Assembly (NCBI GenBank): GCA_049941595.1
Contig: JBNFNA010000001.1
Coordinates: 62,001-126,000 of the forward strand
DNA from: Pasteurella sp049941595
GTDB lineage: Bacteria; Pseudomonadota; Gammaproteobacteria; Enterobacterales; Pasteurellaceae
Reading direction: 5' to 3'
DNA: 64,000 nt
Numbering within the stretch: the stretch's first letter is position 1; every line of letters begins with the position of its first letter. Below, piece after piece: positions 43,041 to 51,850 of the stretch. The position numbers and the translations under genes are program-made. The notes under the pieces were generated by a model. The model saw nothing but the letters and a program-made list of their open reading frames with translations. It was not told where the DNA came from and made no database searches.

Positions 43041-43349
43041 TTAGCTAAAGCTGACTGATTCGCCGTGAGTCTTACAAGCCTCTTCTAAACAAGTCCAAAA
43101 TTTTTTGCCATCACTGCTGATCCATTCACCATCTTTAAAGCTGAAATGGAAACCACCAGCACGGCTTGCAAGCCAAAGTTCTAAAAGCGGTTCTTGTTTA
43201 TTGATCACCACTTGACTGCGATCTTTAAAAGTAATACTAAATACTGAACCCTGTGTATCGCAATCTACATCACAATCTTGTTCTTCTAGCTGTTCTTCGA
43301 TAATAGACCAGATTTTTTCAATATTTTGATGAAATTCTGCTACGTTCAT
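43041..43349 (-). CDS. cyaY: Frataxin homologue CyaY
   Basis: Small cytoplasmic iron-binding protein that tunes Fe-S cluster assembly. The 102 residues have the acidic N-terminal helix (MNVAEFHQNIEKIWSIIEEQLEEQDCDVDCD), the strand QVVINKQEPLLELWLASRAGGFHF, and a C-terminal helix. It is divergent from lptM-lysA, the usual gamma-proteobacterial neighbourhood, and ten bases before pldA. Confidence 0.94.
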   Translation of the reverse strand: MNVAEFHQNIEKIWSIIEEQLEEQDCDVDCDTQGSVFSITFKDRSQVVINKQEPLLELWLASRAGGFHFSFKDGEWISSDGKKFWTCLEEACKTHGESVSFS

Positions 43350-43471
43350 AAATTCCTCTTAACTCTCGTCGTAAAAACCAAGATTATAAAGATTTTCGCA
43401 TTATTGTGATAGCACAAAGGCGGATTTAGTGGTAAAAAGTGTTATTAAATTTAACAATCAAGGATCATAAA

Positions 43472-43591
43472 ATGAAAAAATGGCTTTCTCTTTTTGTGTT
43501 AAGCGCAATTTGTGTATTAACCACCGCTTGCGGTGTAAAAGGCGCATTATATTTCCCTGAACAAACACAACAACAAACCACACAACAATAG
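43472..43591 (+). CDS. lptM: LptM (YifL)-type small lipoprotein
   Basis: A 39-residue lipoprotein starting MKKWLSLFVLSAICVLTTAC, with lipobox T-T-A-C, then GVKGALYFPE, the conserved N-terminal motif of YifL/LptM, and a Gln/Thr-rich tail. LptM associates with the LptD/LptE translocon and the BAM complex to help LptD mature. AAGGAT lies eight bases before the ATG. The place between cyaY and lysA is conserved. It is too short for ordinary gene calls and easily missed. Confidence 0.88.
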   Translation: MKKWLSLFVLSAICVLTTACGVKGALYFPEQTQQQTTQQ

Positions 43592-43626
43592 TCAAACTCC
43601 CAGATAACAAAAATCACAGGTAAGTT

Positions 43627-44877
43627 ATGGATTACTTTCAGTATCAAAATCAGCATTTAATTGCAGAACAAGTGCCTGTTGCGCAGATTGCCCAACAATT
43701 TGGCACGCCACTTTACATTTATTCTCGTGCAACCTTGGAACGTCACTGGCACGCTTTTGATAAGGCATTGGGTAAGCACCCGCATCTGATTTGTTTTGCA
43801 GTGAAGTCTAACCCGAATATCGCAATTTTAAATGTAATGGCAAAGTTAGGTTCTGGTTTTGATATTGTGTCGCAAGGTGAATTAGAACGAGTCCTTGTGG
43901 CTGGCGGTGATGCAAGCAAAGTAGTGTTCTCTGGCGTAGCCAAAACCGAAATTGAAATTGCACGTGCATTGGAAGTGGGCATTCGCTGTTTTAATGTGGA
44001 ATCCGTTGCAGAATTACATCGTATCAATCAAGTGGCTGGGGAATTAGGCAAAATCGCACCGATTTCATTACGAGTAAACCCTGATGTTGATGCACATACG
44101 CACCCTTATATTTCCACGGGTTTGAAAGAAAATAAATTTGGCGTCAGCGTTGATGAAGCCCGTGAAGTCTATCGTGTAGCAAACCTATTACCACATATTA
44201 AAATTACTGGAATGGATTGCCACATTGGCTCGCAATTAACTGAATTACAACCATTTTTAGATGCAACTGACCGCTTAATTGTGTTAATGGAACAATTAAA
44301 AGAAGACGGTATCCAGTTAAAACATTTAGATTTAGGCGGTGGATTAGGTGTAACTTACACAGATGAAACACCACCACACCCAACAGAATATGCTTCAGCG
44401 TTATTAAAAAAATTATCTGCTTATCCTGACCTCGAAATTATTTTGGAACCTGGTCGAGCAATTACCGCTAATGCGGGGATTTTAGTGACTAAAGTCGAAT
44501 ATTTAAAACATAACGAAAACCGCCATTTTGCGATTGTCGATGCGGGAATGAACGATATGATTCGTCCTGCATTGTATCAGGCATATATGAATATTATTGA
44601 AATTGACCGCACTTTAGCCCGAGAACCACAGGTTTATGATGTTGTTGGCCCAATCTGCGAAACCTCAGATTTCTTAGGTAAACAACGCACCTTAGCAATT
44701 GCGCAAGGCGATTATATTGCACAGCGTTCAGCGGGGGCTTATGGTGCGAGTATGTCATCAAACTATAATTCTCGTTCTCGCACGGCAGAAGTGATGGTAG
44801 ACGGAGAGCAAGTACATTTGATTCGTCGTCGTGAGAAGCTAGAAGAGCTTTGGGCGTTAGAGCAGTTATTGCCATAA
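43627..44877 (+). CDS. lysA: Diaminopimelate decarboxylase
   Basis: PLP enzyme that converts meso-diaminopimelate to lysine. The 416 residues begin with the barrel domain; the PLP lysine is K60 in ICFAVKSNPNIAIL. Further marks are GSGFDIVSQGELER, HIGSQL, DLGGGLGVTY, EPGRAITANAG and the C-terminal GPICETSDFL and GAYGASMSSNYNSR. It starts 36 bases after lptM, so the two are probably co-transcribed. An uptake signal is near 44605. Confidence 0.96.
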   Translation: MDYFQYQNQHLIAEQVPVAQIAQQFGTPLYIYSRATLERHWHAFDKALGKHPHLICFAVKSNPNIAILNVMAKLGSGFDIVSQGELERVLVAGGDASKVVFSGVAKTEIEIARALEVGIRCFNVESVAELHRINQVAGELGKIAPISLRVNPDVDAHTHPYISTGLKENKFGVSVDEAREVYRVANLLPHIKITGMDCHIGSQLTELQPFLDATDRLIVLMEQLKEDGIQLKHLDLGGGLGVTYTDETPPHPTEYASALLKKLSAYPDLEIILEPGRAITANAGILVTKVEYLKHNENRHFAIVDAGMNDMIRPALYQAYMNIIEIDRTLAREPQVYDVVGPICETSDFLGKQRTLAIAQGDYIAQRSAGAYGASMSSNYNSRSRTAEVMVDGEQVHLIRRREKLEELWALEQLLP

Positions 44878-44893
44878 ATAACGGTTTTGCCGA

Positions 44894-45050
44894 TGGCGAC
44901 CTACTTTTCTTTGCTCGTGCAACGCAAAGTAGGCAAAAGAAACACGTACCTGATTTTTCTCATTCCTCCACTAGTGACTAACTTTTAGAAGCAACTTTCC
45001 AAACTCACTTGCCCAGCAAGTCAAACAAGGAAAGTTGTTCTCAAAAGTTA
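44894..45050. repeat. Structured intergenic element after lysA with large inverted repeats
   Basis: First, CCTACTTT and AAAGTAGG (about 44900-44933) make a small palindrome. Then 44979-45000 and 45029-45050 form a long stem: TAACTTTT/AAAAGTTA, AGAA/TTCT and CAACTTTCC/GGAAAGTTG, 21 pairs with two single-base bulges. Its apex holds a second stem ACTTGC/GCAAGT (45007-45021). There is no T-run. The size and layering look like a non-autonomous dispersed repeat or a folded RNA, not a simple terminator. Confidence 0.65.
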
Positions 45051-45117
45051 ACGTAACCGCTACGGCGAAAAATAAGGTGCAATAAAGCAAATATATTCTT
45101 TATCACGCTAAACCAGT

Positions 45118-46971
45118 TTAAGACTCATCCTCGCTCTGTTCTGTCAAAAAACCACCGCTTTGGTGTGCCCAAAGTTTGGCGTAGAGTCCATTTTGTGCTA
45201 ATAATTCAGCGTGTGAGCCTTGTTCTACGATCTGACCTTTATCTAATACAATCAAACGATCCATTGCAGCGATTGTTGATAATCGGTGTGCAATGGCAAT
45301 AACGGTTTTGTTTTCCATCATTTTATCAAGGCTTTCTTGAATCGCAGCTTCTACTTCTGAATCTAATGCACTAGTCGCTTCATCAAGTAATAAAATCGGT
45401 GCGTCTTTCAACATCACACGTGCAATCGCAATACGTTGGCGTTGACCACCAGAAAGTTTTACCCCTCGTTCACCCACGTGGGCATCGTAACCTGTACGCC
45501 CTTTCGCATCACTTAAGTGCGGTATAAAATCGGTAGCTTCTGCACGTTGAGCAGCTTGAATCATTTCTTCATCAGAGGCTTTCGGTCTGCCATACACAAT
45601 ATTTTCACGCACGGAACGGTGTAAAAGCGAGGTATCTTGTGTGACTAAGCCAATCTGACTGCGTAAACTTTCTTGACTCACATCGCAAATATTTTGCCCA
45701 TCAATGGTAATTTGCCCTTGTTGAGCTTCATAAAATCGCAAGAGTAAATTCACAATCGTGGATTTGCCTGCACCTGAACGCCCAATTAATCCCACTTTTT
45801 CGCCTGGCTTGATGGTTAAATTAAATTGCTTCAATAACGGTTTATCCGCTGAATAGGCAAAATCAATGTCCTTAAAACAAATCTCGCCGTCGATCACAGT
45901 CAAATCTGGTGCTTGTGGTTTATCGACAATCGTATGCGGTTTGGTTAAGGTTTCCATACCATCATTAACCGTACCAATATTTTCGAATAAACGTGCAGAT
46001 TCCCACATAATCCAATGTGATAACCCATTAACACGCAATGCAATTGCAACTGCTGTAGCAATTGCACCAACGCCCACTTGCCCCTGTTGCCATAAAATAA
46101 TGCCCAAAATCGCAGTGCTTAACGTCAATAATACGTTGGCTGTATAGGTCAAAATATCCAGTGAAGTGCCTAAGCGCATTTGTGCGTGTACGGTAACCAT
46201 AAATTCTTTCATTGAACGTTTGGCATAAGCAGCTTCTCGTGCACCGTGGGAAAATAGTTTTACGGTTGTAATGTTTGAATAAGCGTCCGTAATTCGCCCA
46301 GTCATTAACGAACGAGCATCAGCTTGACGTTCTGCCGTCTTCGCCAACTTAGGAATTAAAATACGCAAAATAATACCAAAGGCGATAATCCAACCGATAA
46401 AGGGCAATAACAACCAGCTATCGAGGCTCGCAAGCACAATGCCTGAAGTAATGAAATAAACGCTGACATACACCATCATATCCGCCAGTGTCATCACCGT
46501 ATCACGCACTGCCAAGGCAGTTTGCATTACTTTGGCAGAAACTCGCCCTGCAAATTCATCTTGATAGAAACTCAAACTCTGCCTCAACATTAAGCGGTGG
46601 AAATTCCAACGTAAACGCATTGGGAAAACGCCTTGCAAAGTTTGCAATCGCACAGCTGATGCCACAAATGACCAAAGAATGCTAAACAGTAGCAAGCCTG
46701 CCATTGCTAACAGCAAATTGCCTTTTTCTTGCCACAACATTGCCGGTGTGTATTCAGTCAACCAATCGACAATCACGCCCATTAATTGAAATACAACGCC
46801 TTCAACAATCCCAATGCCAATATTTAAAAATGCCAGTAGGAAAATCCAGCCTTTCATACCGTTCATACTGGTCCAGATAAAGCGGATAATGCCTTTTTTC
46901 GGTGTGCTTGGCGGCTCGCTTGGGTAGGGATTTAAGCGATTTTCAAACCAAGAAAATACTTTATCAAACAT
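45118..46971 (-). CDS. ABC exporter, fused membrane and ATPase domains
   Basis: Inner-membrane half-transporter of 617 residues that would act as a dimer. Residues about 40-340 carry six helices of the type IV exporter fold. The ATPase domain follows with Walker A GLIGRSGAGKSTIVNLLL, Q-loop LVTQDTSLL, signature LSGGQRQRIAIARVML, Walker B PILLLDEATSALD and H-loop IAIAHRLSTI. It resembles multidrug/lipid exporters; the substrate is unknown. opsX lies 39 bases upstream on the same strand, which may link it to envelope components. Confidence 0.88.
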   Translation of the reverse strand: MFDKVFSWFENRLNPYPSEPPSTPKKGIIRFIWTSMNGMKGWIFLLAFLNIGIGIVEGVVFQLMGVIVDWLTEYTPAMLWQEKGNLLLAMAGLLLFSILWSFVASAVRLQTLQGVFPMRLRWNFHRLMLRQSLSFYQDEFAGRVSAKVMQTALAVRDTVMTLADMMVYVSVYFITSGIVLASLDSWLLLPFIGWIIAFGIILRILIPKLAKTAERQADARSLMTGRITDAYSNITTVKLFSHGAREAAYAKRSMKEFMVTVHAQMRLGTSLDILTYTANVLLTLSTAILGIILWQQGQVGVGAIATAVAIALRVNGLSHWIMWESARLFENIGTVNDGMETLTKPHTIVDKPQAPDLTVIDGEICFKDIDFAYSADKPLLKQFNLTIKPGEKVGLIGRSGAGKSTIVNLLLRFYEAQQGQITIDGQNICDVSQESLRSQIGLVTQDTSLLHRSVRENIVYGRPKASDEEMIQAAQRAEATDFIPHLSDAKGRTGYDAHVGERGVKLSGGQRQRIAIARVMLKDAPILLLDEATSALDSEVEAAIQESLDKMMENKTVIAIAHRLSTIAAMDRLIVLDKGQIVEQGSHAELLAQNGLYAKLWAHQSGGFLTEQSEDES

Positions 46972-47010
46972 AATTTACCTTATAAAACTGTGAAAAAACG
47001 CACCGCACTT

Positions 47011-48054
47011 TTACCATAATTTGAGAGCTTGCATTTGTGCGACAACATCTTCCACTTGAATTTCTGCCATTAAATTTTTGCCTTTCAACTTGGTTGCCCA
47101 AGGAAGTTGACTACTTGGTTTACCAAATTCTTTTTGCACATTCTGTTCATATACAGATACCACATTTGCCAAATTGTTGTAAGGGCCTGTTCGGAATGGG
47201 TTGTGATAAGCGTATAAACCAATCACATCGGTGCCTTGTGTGGTAGCTAAATGCGCGGGGCCTGAATCAGGGGAAATCACAAGATCCGCCATACCAATTA
47301 ATGCGACAAGTTGTTTTAGATGCGTTTTGCCTGAAAGATCTGTAAGCTCAAAATTGCATAATGCTTTAATTTGTTGAGTCATTTCCATTTCACGCTTTGC
47401 CGGCGAGGCACACAAAATCACGTGAACATTGTGTTGATTGGCGATATTAGCAATTTCTGCATAACGCTCAATTAACCAATCTTTTTCTTTTTTGCTCGAG
47501 CAAGGTGAAATAATCAGATTTTTACGCGTAGGATCAATATATTGTGCGACCGCTTGGCGCTCTTCCTCACTAATAGCAAGTTGCCATTTCGGTGTTTTAA
47601 TCGGCACACCGAGATAATCCACAAATGCCATAAAACCATCAAGTACGTGCGGACTTTGCGGATCTGTAATACGTTTATTGGTAAACAACCATTGCCCTTC
47701 ACGCGCACGCTGTTTGCCAAACCCGATTTTATGCGTTGCTTTAATTCCTAAGGAAATCATCGAGGCTCGCAATGCTGTTTGCATATTTAGCAGCGCATCA
47801 AAATGTTGATGTTTAAGCTGTTTCCAAAGTGCCAACACACCTTTCCAGCCTGTTTTTTTGTCATAAGCAATCAATTCAACGTTCGGTATGCCTGCCAATA
47901 ATTGCGCTTCGGTTTTGCCCACAATCCAAGTAATTTTTGTATTTTGCCAATGACGTTGAATTTGTTGAACCGCCGCTAATACGTGGCAAACATCACCAAT
48001 TGCTGACAGGCGCAAAATACAGAGCGATTTCGGTGGAGTATGAAATAATGCCAT
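47011..48054 (-). CDS. opsX: Lipooligosaccharide heptosyltransferase OpsX (GT9)
   Basis: Adds the first heptose to the phosphorylated single Kdo of Haemophilus-type lipid A. The 347 residues have the GT9 fold: ILRLSAIGDVCHVLAAVQQI at the N-terminus, ALLNMQTALRASM, and the C-terminal donor site DLSGKTHLKQLVALIGMADLVISPDSGPAHLATTQG. It is divergent from kdkA, the Kdo kinase that prepares its acceptor, a functional pairing also found in H. influenzae. Confidence 0.92.
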   Translation of the reverse strand: MALFHTPPKSLCILRLSAIGDVCHVLAAVQQIQRHWQNTKITWIVGKTEAQLLAGIPNVELIAYDKKTGWKGVLALWKQLKHQHFDALLNMQTALRASMISLGIKATHKIGFGKQRAREGQWLFTNKRITDPQSPHVLDGFMAFVDYLGVPIKTPKWQLAISEEERQAVAQYIDPTRKNLIISPCSSKKEKDWLIERYAEIANIANQHNVHVILCASPAKREMEMTQQIKALCNFELTDLSGKTHLKQLVALIGMADLVISPDSGPAHLATTQGTDVIGLYAYHNPFRTGPYNNLANVVSVYEQNVQKEFGKPSSQLPWATKLKGKNLMAEIQVEDVVAQMQALKLW

Positions 48055-48146
48055 AGACTATCCTTAGATAAGCGAAATTTTGGAATTCTGGTTATTTTAA
48101 AGTAGAATGTGGCTATTCGCTATCTCTGATTCTCTCTTGTCTTAAT

Positions 48147-48878
48147 ATGCTTGAAATCGAAACAAAAAATGGATTTTTTCTCTTTCATTTTGATCAACCT
48201 AAAGATGATCAAACTTGCTTCTTTGAACCAGAATTTTGGCAAAAAAAAGACCGCACTTTAGGCTTTGCTAAAGGAAGAGGGAAAACTTGGTTCTTAAATA
48301 CTGCTGATATTTTTGGAGTGAATACGGCACTTCGTCATTATTATCGTGGCGGTTTATTCGGTAAGATAAACCGTGATTATTATTGGCATTGGTCACGTAA
48401 TAAAACTCGCAGTATGGCGGAATTTCATTTATTACACCAGATGCATCAAGCTGGTTTGCCAGTACCGAAACCCATCGGAGCGAGAATTCAAAAAAAGCTG
48501 TTTGGATTTTATCGTGCTGATTTGCTGACGGAATTAGTAGAAAACGCCAAAGATCTTACAGCGTATTTAAAAGACCATTCTTTAGATCAAACATATTGGC
48601 ATCAAATTGGTGAGTTAATTCGTCGCTTACACGATCATCAAATCTGTCATACTGACTTAAATGCCCATAACATTTTGTTACAAGAAACCGAAAATGATCT
48701 GCAATTTTGGTTACTCGACTTTGATAAATGTAGCAAAAAAGCGGGGGATGAATGGAAGATGTCAAACTTACAACGCTTATACCGCTCTTTCCAAAAAGAA
48801 ATTGGCAGAATGGAAATTCAGTTTACCGAAGAAAATTGGCAAGCCTTATTAGCGGGCTATAAAACAAAGGCATCATAA
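48147..48878 (+). CDS. kdkA: 3-deoxy-D-manno-octulosonate (Kdo) kinase
   Basis: Phosphorylates the single Kdo residue of lipid A at O-4, typical of Haemophilus. The 243 residues have a protein-kinase-like fold: YYRGGLFGKINRDYYW in the N-lobe, then the catalytic loop HDHQICHTDLNAHNILL and the metal site WLLDFDKC. An A8 tract next to an uptake signal (48241-48258) occurs early in the gene and could slip. It is divergent from opsX and convergent with coaD. Confidence 0.93.
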   Translation: MLEIETKNGFFLFHFDQPKDDQTCFFEPEFWQKKDRTLGFAKGRGKTWFLNTADIFGVNTALRHYYRGGLFGKINRDYYWHWSRNKTRSMAEFHLLHQMHQAGLPVPKPIGARIQKKLFGFYRADLLTELVENAKDLTAYLKDHSLDQTYWHQIGELIRRLHDHQICHTDLNAHNILLQETENDLQFWLLDFDKCSKKAGDEWKMSNLQRLYRSFQKEIGRMEIQFTEENWQALLAGYKTKAS

Positions 48879-48902
48879 TCGTCTAAATTACAATGCCCCA
48901 AG

Positions 48903-48932
48903 ATAACCGCCTAAAGCGCGGTTATTTTTTTA
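48903..48932 (+). terminator. kdkA terminator overlapping the coaD 3' end
   Basis: ATAACCGC (48903-48910) pairs with GCGGTTAT (48918-48925), seven-base loop, then a seven-T run. The coaD stop codon lies inside the right arm. Confidence 0.88.
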
Positions 48933-49398
48933 ATTTTTCTAATGCGTGAAACACCACTTCTGGCACCAGTTTGCTCACATCACCTTTGTGTAAATGAATT
49001 TCACGAATCATTGTGGAAGACACATAAGACCAACGTTCTGAAGGTGGGAAAAATAAGCTTTCAACACCGTTAGTTAATAAGCGGTTTAAATGCGCCAGTT
49101 GTAACTCATAGTCAAAGTCACTGGCACTACGCACACCACGAATAATCGCAGTGATGTTGCGTTCTTTCACAACATCTGCTAACAAATCTAAAAAGCCCAC
49201 AACTTCTACATTAGGCAAATGTGCCACCGCTTGTTTCACTAATTCAACTCGCGTTTCTAATTCAAACAACGGACGTTTATTTGGGTTTGATGCCACAGCC
49301 ACCAGCACATTTGGGAATAAACGTGCTGTACGTTGAATAATATCAAGATGTCCGTTAGTAATCGGATCGAAAGTCCCAGGATAAATTACAGTAATCAT
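48922..49398 (-). CDS. coaD: Phosphopantetheine adenylyltransferase
   Basis: Fourth step of coenzyme A synthesis. The 158 residues show the nucleotidyltransferase motif YPGTFDPITNGHLDII with TxGH-like histidine, IIRGVRSASDFDYELQLAHLNR, and the ISSTMIRE-type YVSSTMIREIHLHKGDVS. It starts one base after the waaA stop, the conserved waaA-coaD pairing that links Kdo transfer and CoA synthesis in one operon. Confidence 0.96.
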   Translation of the reverse strand: MITVIYPGTFDPITNGHLDIIQRTARLFPNVLVAVASNPNKRPLFELETRVELVKQAVAHLPNVEVVGFLDLLADVVKERNITAIIRGVRSASDFDYELQLAHLNRLLTNGVESLFFPPSERWSYVSSTMIREIHLHKGDVSKLVPEVVFHALEKLKK

Positions 49399-49399
49399 A

Positions 49400-50677
49400 T
49401 TATCGACTTAAATAAGGTGCTAATAAATCAAGTAAGCGCTGTAATGCGCCACGGTTTTCAATCAATACTTCATAACCCGCATTGCCATAGCGTTCACGAA
49501 GATCCTCAGAATTTAAGAATTTTTCGACCGCACTTGTCAGTGCCTTTTCGTTTTCATTTACTTCTAATGCACCCTGTACGTGTAACAATTTGGTAAACAC
49601 TTCAGGGAAATTGAACGTGTATTTGCCTGTAATCACCGGCAATTTAAACGCCAATGGTTCCAGTGGATTATGCCCACCGTGTTTTACCAAGCTACCACCC
49701 ACAAATGCGATATCAGAGATGCCATATAACAGCATTAGCTCACCCATTGTGTCACCAAGTACAATTTGTGTGTTTTCAGTCGGTGCAATATGACTACTAC
49801 GACGCACATAAGTCAGCTTTTGTTTTTCAATTAATTCCGCCACCATATTAAAACGCTCAGGATGACGAGGCACTAAAATCAACAATAAATTAGGATAATT
49901 CTGCAGTAAGGTTTGATGGCTTTGTAGAATAATGTCTTCTTCACCTTCGTGCGTACTTGCCGCAATCCACACGGGACGATTAGATGCCCACAGTTGATGC
50001 AACTGATGAATTTTATCAAGCAATGTTGGGCTAACCACTAAGTCATATTTAATATTGCCCGTCAATTGTAAACGCTCTGGCGCGTAACCAATATCCAAAT
50101 AACGTTTACCGCTCACCTCATCTTGCGGAGCAATCAAACTGATATTATCAAAGACCGGACGTAAGGAATTTTTAAACCAACCATAACGTTTTGCCGAACG
50201 ACCTGATAAACGCGCATTCGCAATAATAAAAGGAATATCACGTTTTTTTAGACTGGCGATTAAATTTGGCCAAATTTCTGTTTCAATCACAATACAGGCT
50301 TTCGGCTGAATAAAGCGAATAAAACGGAATACCGCATCAGGTAAATCGTAAGGTAAATAAAAGTGGGAAACACTATCACCAAAGGCCGCTTTAACACGAT
50401 CTGAACCTGTTGGCGTGACAGTTGTCACCGTGATAGCTAAATCAGGATATTGTTTTTGAATACGTTTAATTAACGGCGTTGCTGCGATCACTTCCCCCAC
50501 AGAAGCGGCGTGAACCACAAGCCCATTTGGCTTTGGTGGGGTTAAACCGCAATAAAAACCATAACGCTCATTCAGTCTCTTGCGATAGTTTGGTGACTTT
50601 ACACTTCGCCCCAACATAAACAACACAACTAACGGCTGAAGTAAATACATCAATACAGTATAAGAAAAACGCAACAT
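49400..50677 (-). CDS. waaA: Kdo transferase
   Basis: Membrane-associated GT30 enzyme that adds Kdo to lipid IVA; in Haemophilus it adds a single Kdo that KdkA then phosphorylates. The 425 residues have an N-terminal anchor (YTVLMYLLQPLVVLFML), VHAASVGEVIAATPLI with the catalytic Glu, ETEIWPNLIASL, IWIAASTHEGEE and VGGSLVKHGGHNPLEP. An uptake signal is near 49525. It is divergent from lgtF. Confidence 0.95.
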   Translation of the reverse strand: MLRFSYTVLMYLLQPLVVLFMLGRSVKSPNYRKRLNERYGFYCGLTPPKPNGLVVHAASVGEVIAATPLIKRIQKQYPDLAITVTTVTPTGSDRVKAAFGDSVSHFYLPYDLPDAVFRFIRFIQPKACIVIETEIWPNLIASLKKRDIPFIIANARLSGRSAKRYGWFKNSLRPVFDNISLIAPQDEVSGKRYLDIGYAPERLQLTGNIKYDLVVSPTLLDKIHQLHQLWASNRPVWIAASTHEGEEDIILQSHQTLLQNYPNLLLILVPRHPERFNMVAELIEKQKLTYVRRSSHIAPTENTQIVLGDTMGELMLLYGISDIAFVGGSLVKHGGHNPLEPLAFKLPVITGKYTFNFPEVFTKLLHVQGALEVNENEKALTSAVEKFLNSEDLRERYGNAGYEVLIENRGALQRLLDLLAPYLSR

Positions 50678-50757
50678 AGAATAAATTGACTTATGCTAGA
50701 ATGAACAAAATTGGATGTAGTATAAACTGTTGTTCTCAAGACTTAAAGGATAAAAGT

Positions 50758-51522
50758 ATGCCGACACTTAGCGTAGCAATGATTGTAAAGAATGAAGCTG
50801 AAAATTTAGAAGAATGCCTTAAAAGTGTGCAAGGTTGGGTTGATGAAATCATCATTCTCGATTCTGGCAGCACAGACAATACAGAAGAAGTCGCTTTAAA
50901 ATTTGGCGCAAAATTTTATACAAACGCAAATTGGCCCGGTTTTGGTAGACAACGTCAACTCGCACAACAATATGTAACCAGTGACTATGTGCTTTGGTTA
51001 GATGCCGATGAACGTGTAACGCCAGAGCTACGCCAATCGATTCAAAGTGCGGTCAAAAAAAATCAAGAAAATGTGGTTTATAAAATCTCACGTTTAAGTG
51101 AAGTCTTCGGACGCAAGATCCGCCATTCAAATTGGTATCCTGATTTTGTATTACGCTTATATCAAACTAAATTTACACAATACAATGATGAGCCGGTACA
51201 CGAGAAAGTCCTTCTCCCTAGCAACGCAAAAGTGGAAAAGCTAAGTGGCGATTTAGATCATTACACTTATAAAGATATGCATCATTACCTTGTGAAATCC
51301 GCAGGTTATGCTAAAGCTTGGGCAGAAAAACGTGAAAAATCGGGTAAAAAAGGCAGTTTATTCTCTGCCTTTACACACGCCATTGGTTGCTTTACAAAGA
51401 TGTATATCTTAAATGCTGGCTTTTTTGATGGTAAACAAGGATTATTACTCGCTATCCTTTCGGCTCATTCTACTTTTGTAAAATATGCTGACCTTTGGGT
51501 CAGAACGGAAACTAAAAAATAG
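50758..51522 (+). CDS. lgtF: Lipooligosaccharide glucosyltransferase LgtF (GT2)
   Basis: Adds beta-1,4-glucose to the first heptose of the inner core, from which the outer chain grows. The 254 residues have the GT2/WaaE fold: TLSVAMIVKNEAENLEECL, IIILDSGSTDNTEEVA, the DxD-like VLWLDADERVTPEL, and SNWYPDFVLRLYQ followed by VHEKV. I chose the ATG at 50758, seven bases after AAAGGA; the frame runs 24 codons further up but those residues do not fit the family. No phase-variable repeat is present in the gene. Confidence 0.92.
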   Translation: MPTLSVAMIVKNEAENLEECLKSVQGWVDEIIILDSGSTDNTEEVALKFGAKFYTNANWPGFGRQRQLAQQYVTSDYVLWLDADERVTPELRQSIQSAVKKNQENVVYKISRLSEVFGRKIRHSNWYPDFVLRLYQTKFTQYNDEPVHEKVLLPSNAKVEKLSGDLDHYTYKDMHHYLVKSAGYAKAWAEKREKSGKKGSLFSAFTHAIGCFTKMYILNAGFFDGKQGLLLAILSAHSTFVKYADLWVRTETKK

Positions 51523-51537
51523 CCTTACATATTGATA

Positions 51538-51558
51538 GTACAGGGGTTTTCCCTGTAC
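51538..51558 (+). terminator. Hairpin after lgtF
   Basis: GTACAGGG (51538-51545) pairs with CCCTGTAC (51551-51558), loop GTTTT, followed by a CT-rich stretch instead of a clean T-run. It could end lgtF transcription weakly. Confidence 0.5.
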
Positions 51559-51677
51559 CTCTCTCCTCTATAATTTCCTGTCCCACGAGCCTTCTACTTA
51601 ATAAAATATCAACTTTGGTTTTAAGTGGCATTTTAATTAAATAAATAAAATTATTATCAAAACAAATTTATTACTAT

Positions 51678-51788
51678 TGTAAATATATATAAGTTTCAAC
51701 TTTACAAAGATAATGTAAACAAAAAGAGAGCTCATTCTAGTTAGTGTAAAAAAATGTAATTTACAGGCTAACGCCTTTATTTTATAGA
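51678..51788 (+). promoter_or_regulatory. Adhesin promoter with clustered TGTAAA/TTTACA motifs
   Basis: TTTACA (51760-51765) and TATAGA (51783-51788), 17 bases apart, form a good promoter with a start near 51795. The hexamer TGTAAA or its complement occurs at 51678, 51701, 51714, 51745 and 51760. The copies at 51701/51714 form an inverted pair with a seven-base spacer, and TGTAATTTACA (51755-51765) is a palindrome over the -35 box. This looks like an operator array for an unknown regulator. The rest of the 389-base gap is AT-rich with nothing else recognised. Confidence 0.55.
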
Positions 51789-51850
51789 TATTTTAATATA
51801 GATTCTGCCTAACTTTTCTACCATTTCATATTCAATTTTTAACCTAAACT

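Noticed and set aside
48241..48248. A8 tract in kdkA as a phase-variation switch
   Set aside because: The reading frame is intact and tracts of eight A are common in AT-rich genomes; there is no sign of variation from one sequence.
51625..51690. Short TAAA and TA runs upstream of the adhesin as simple-sequence contingency repeats
   Set aside because: Only three to four units, below lengths that usually slip.
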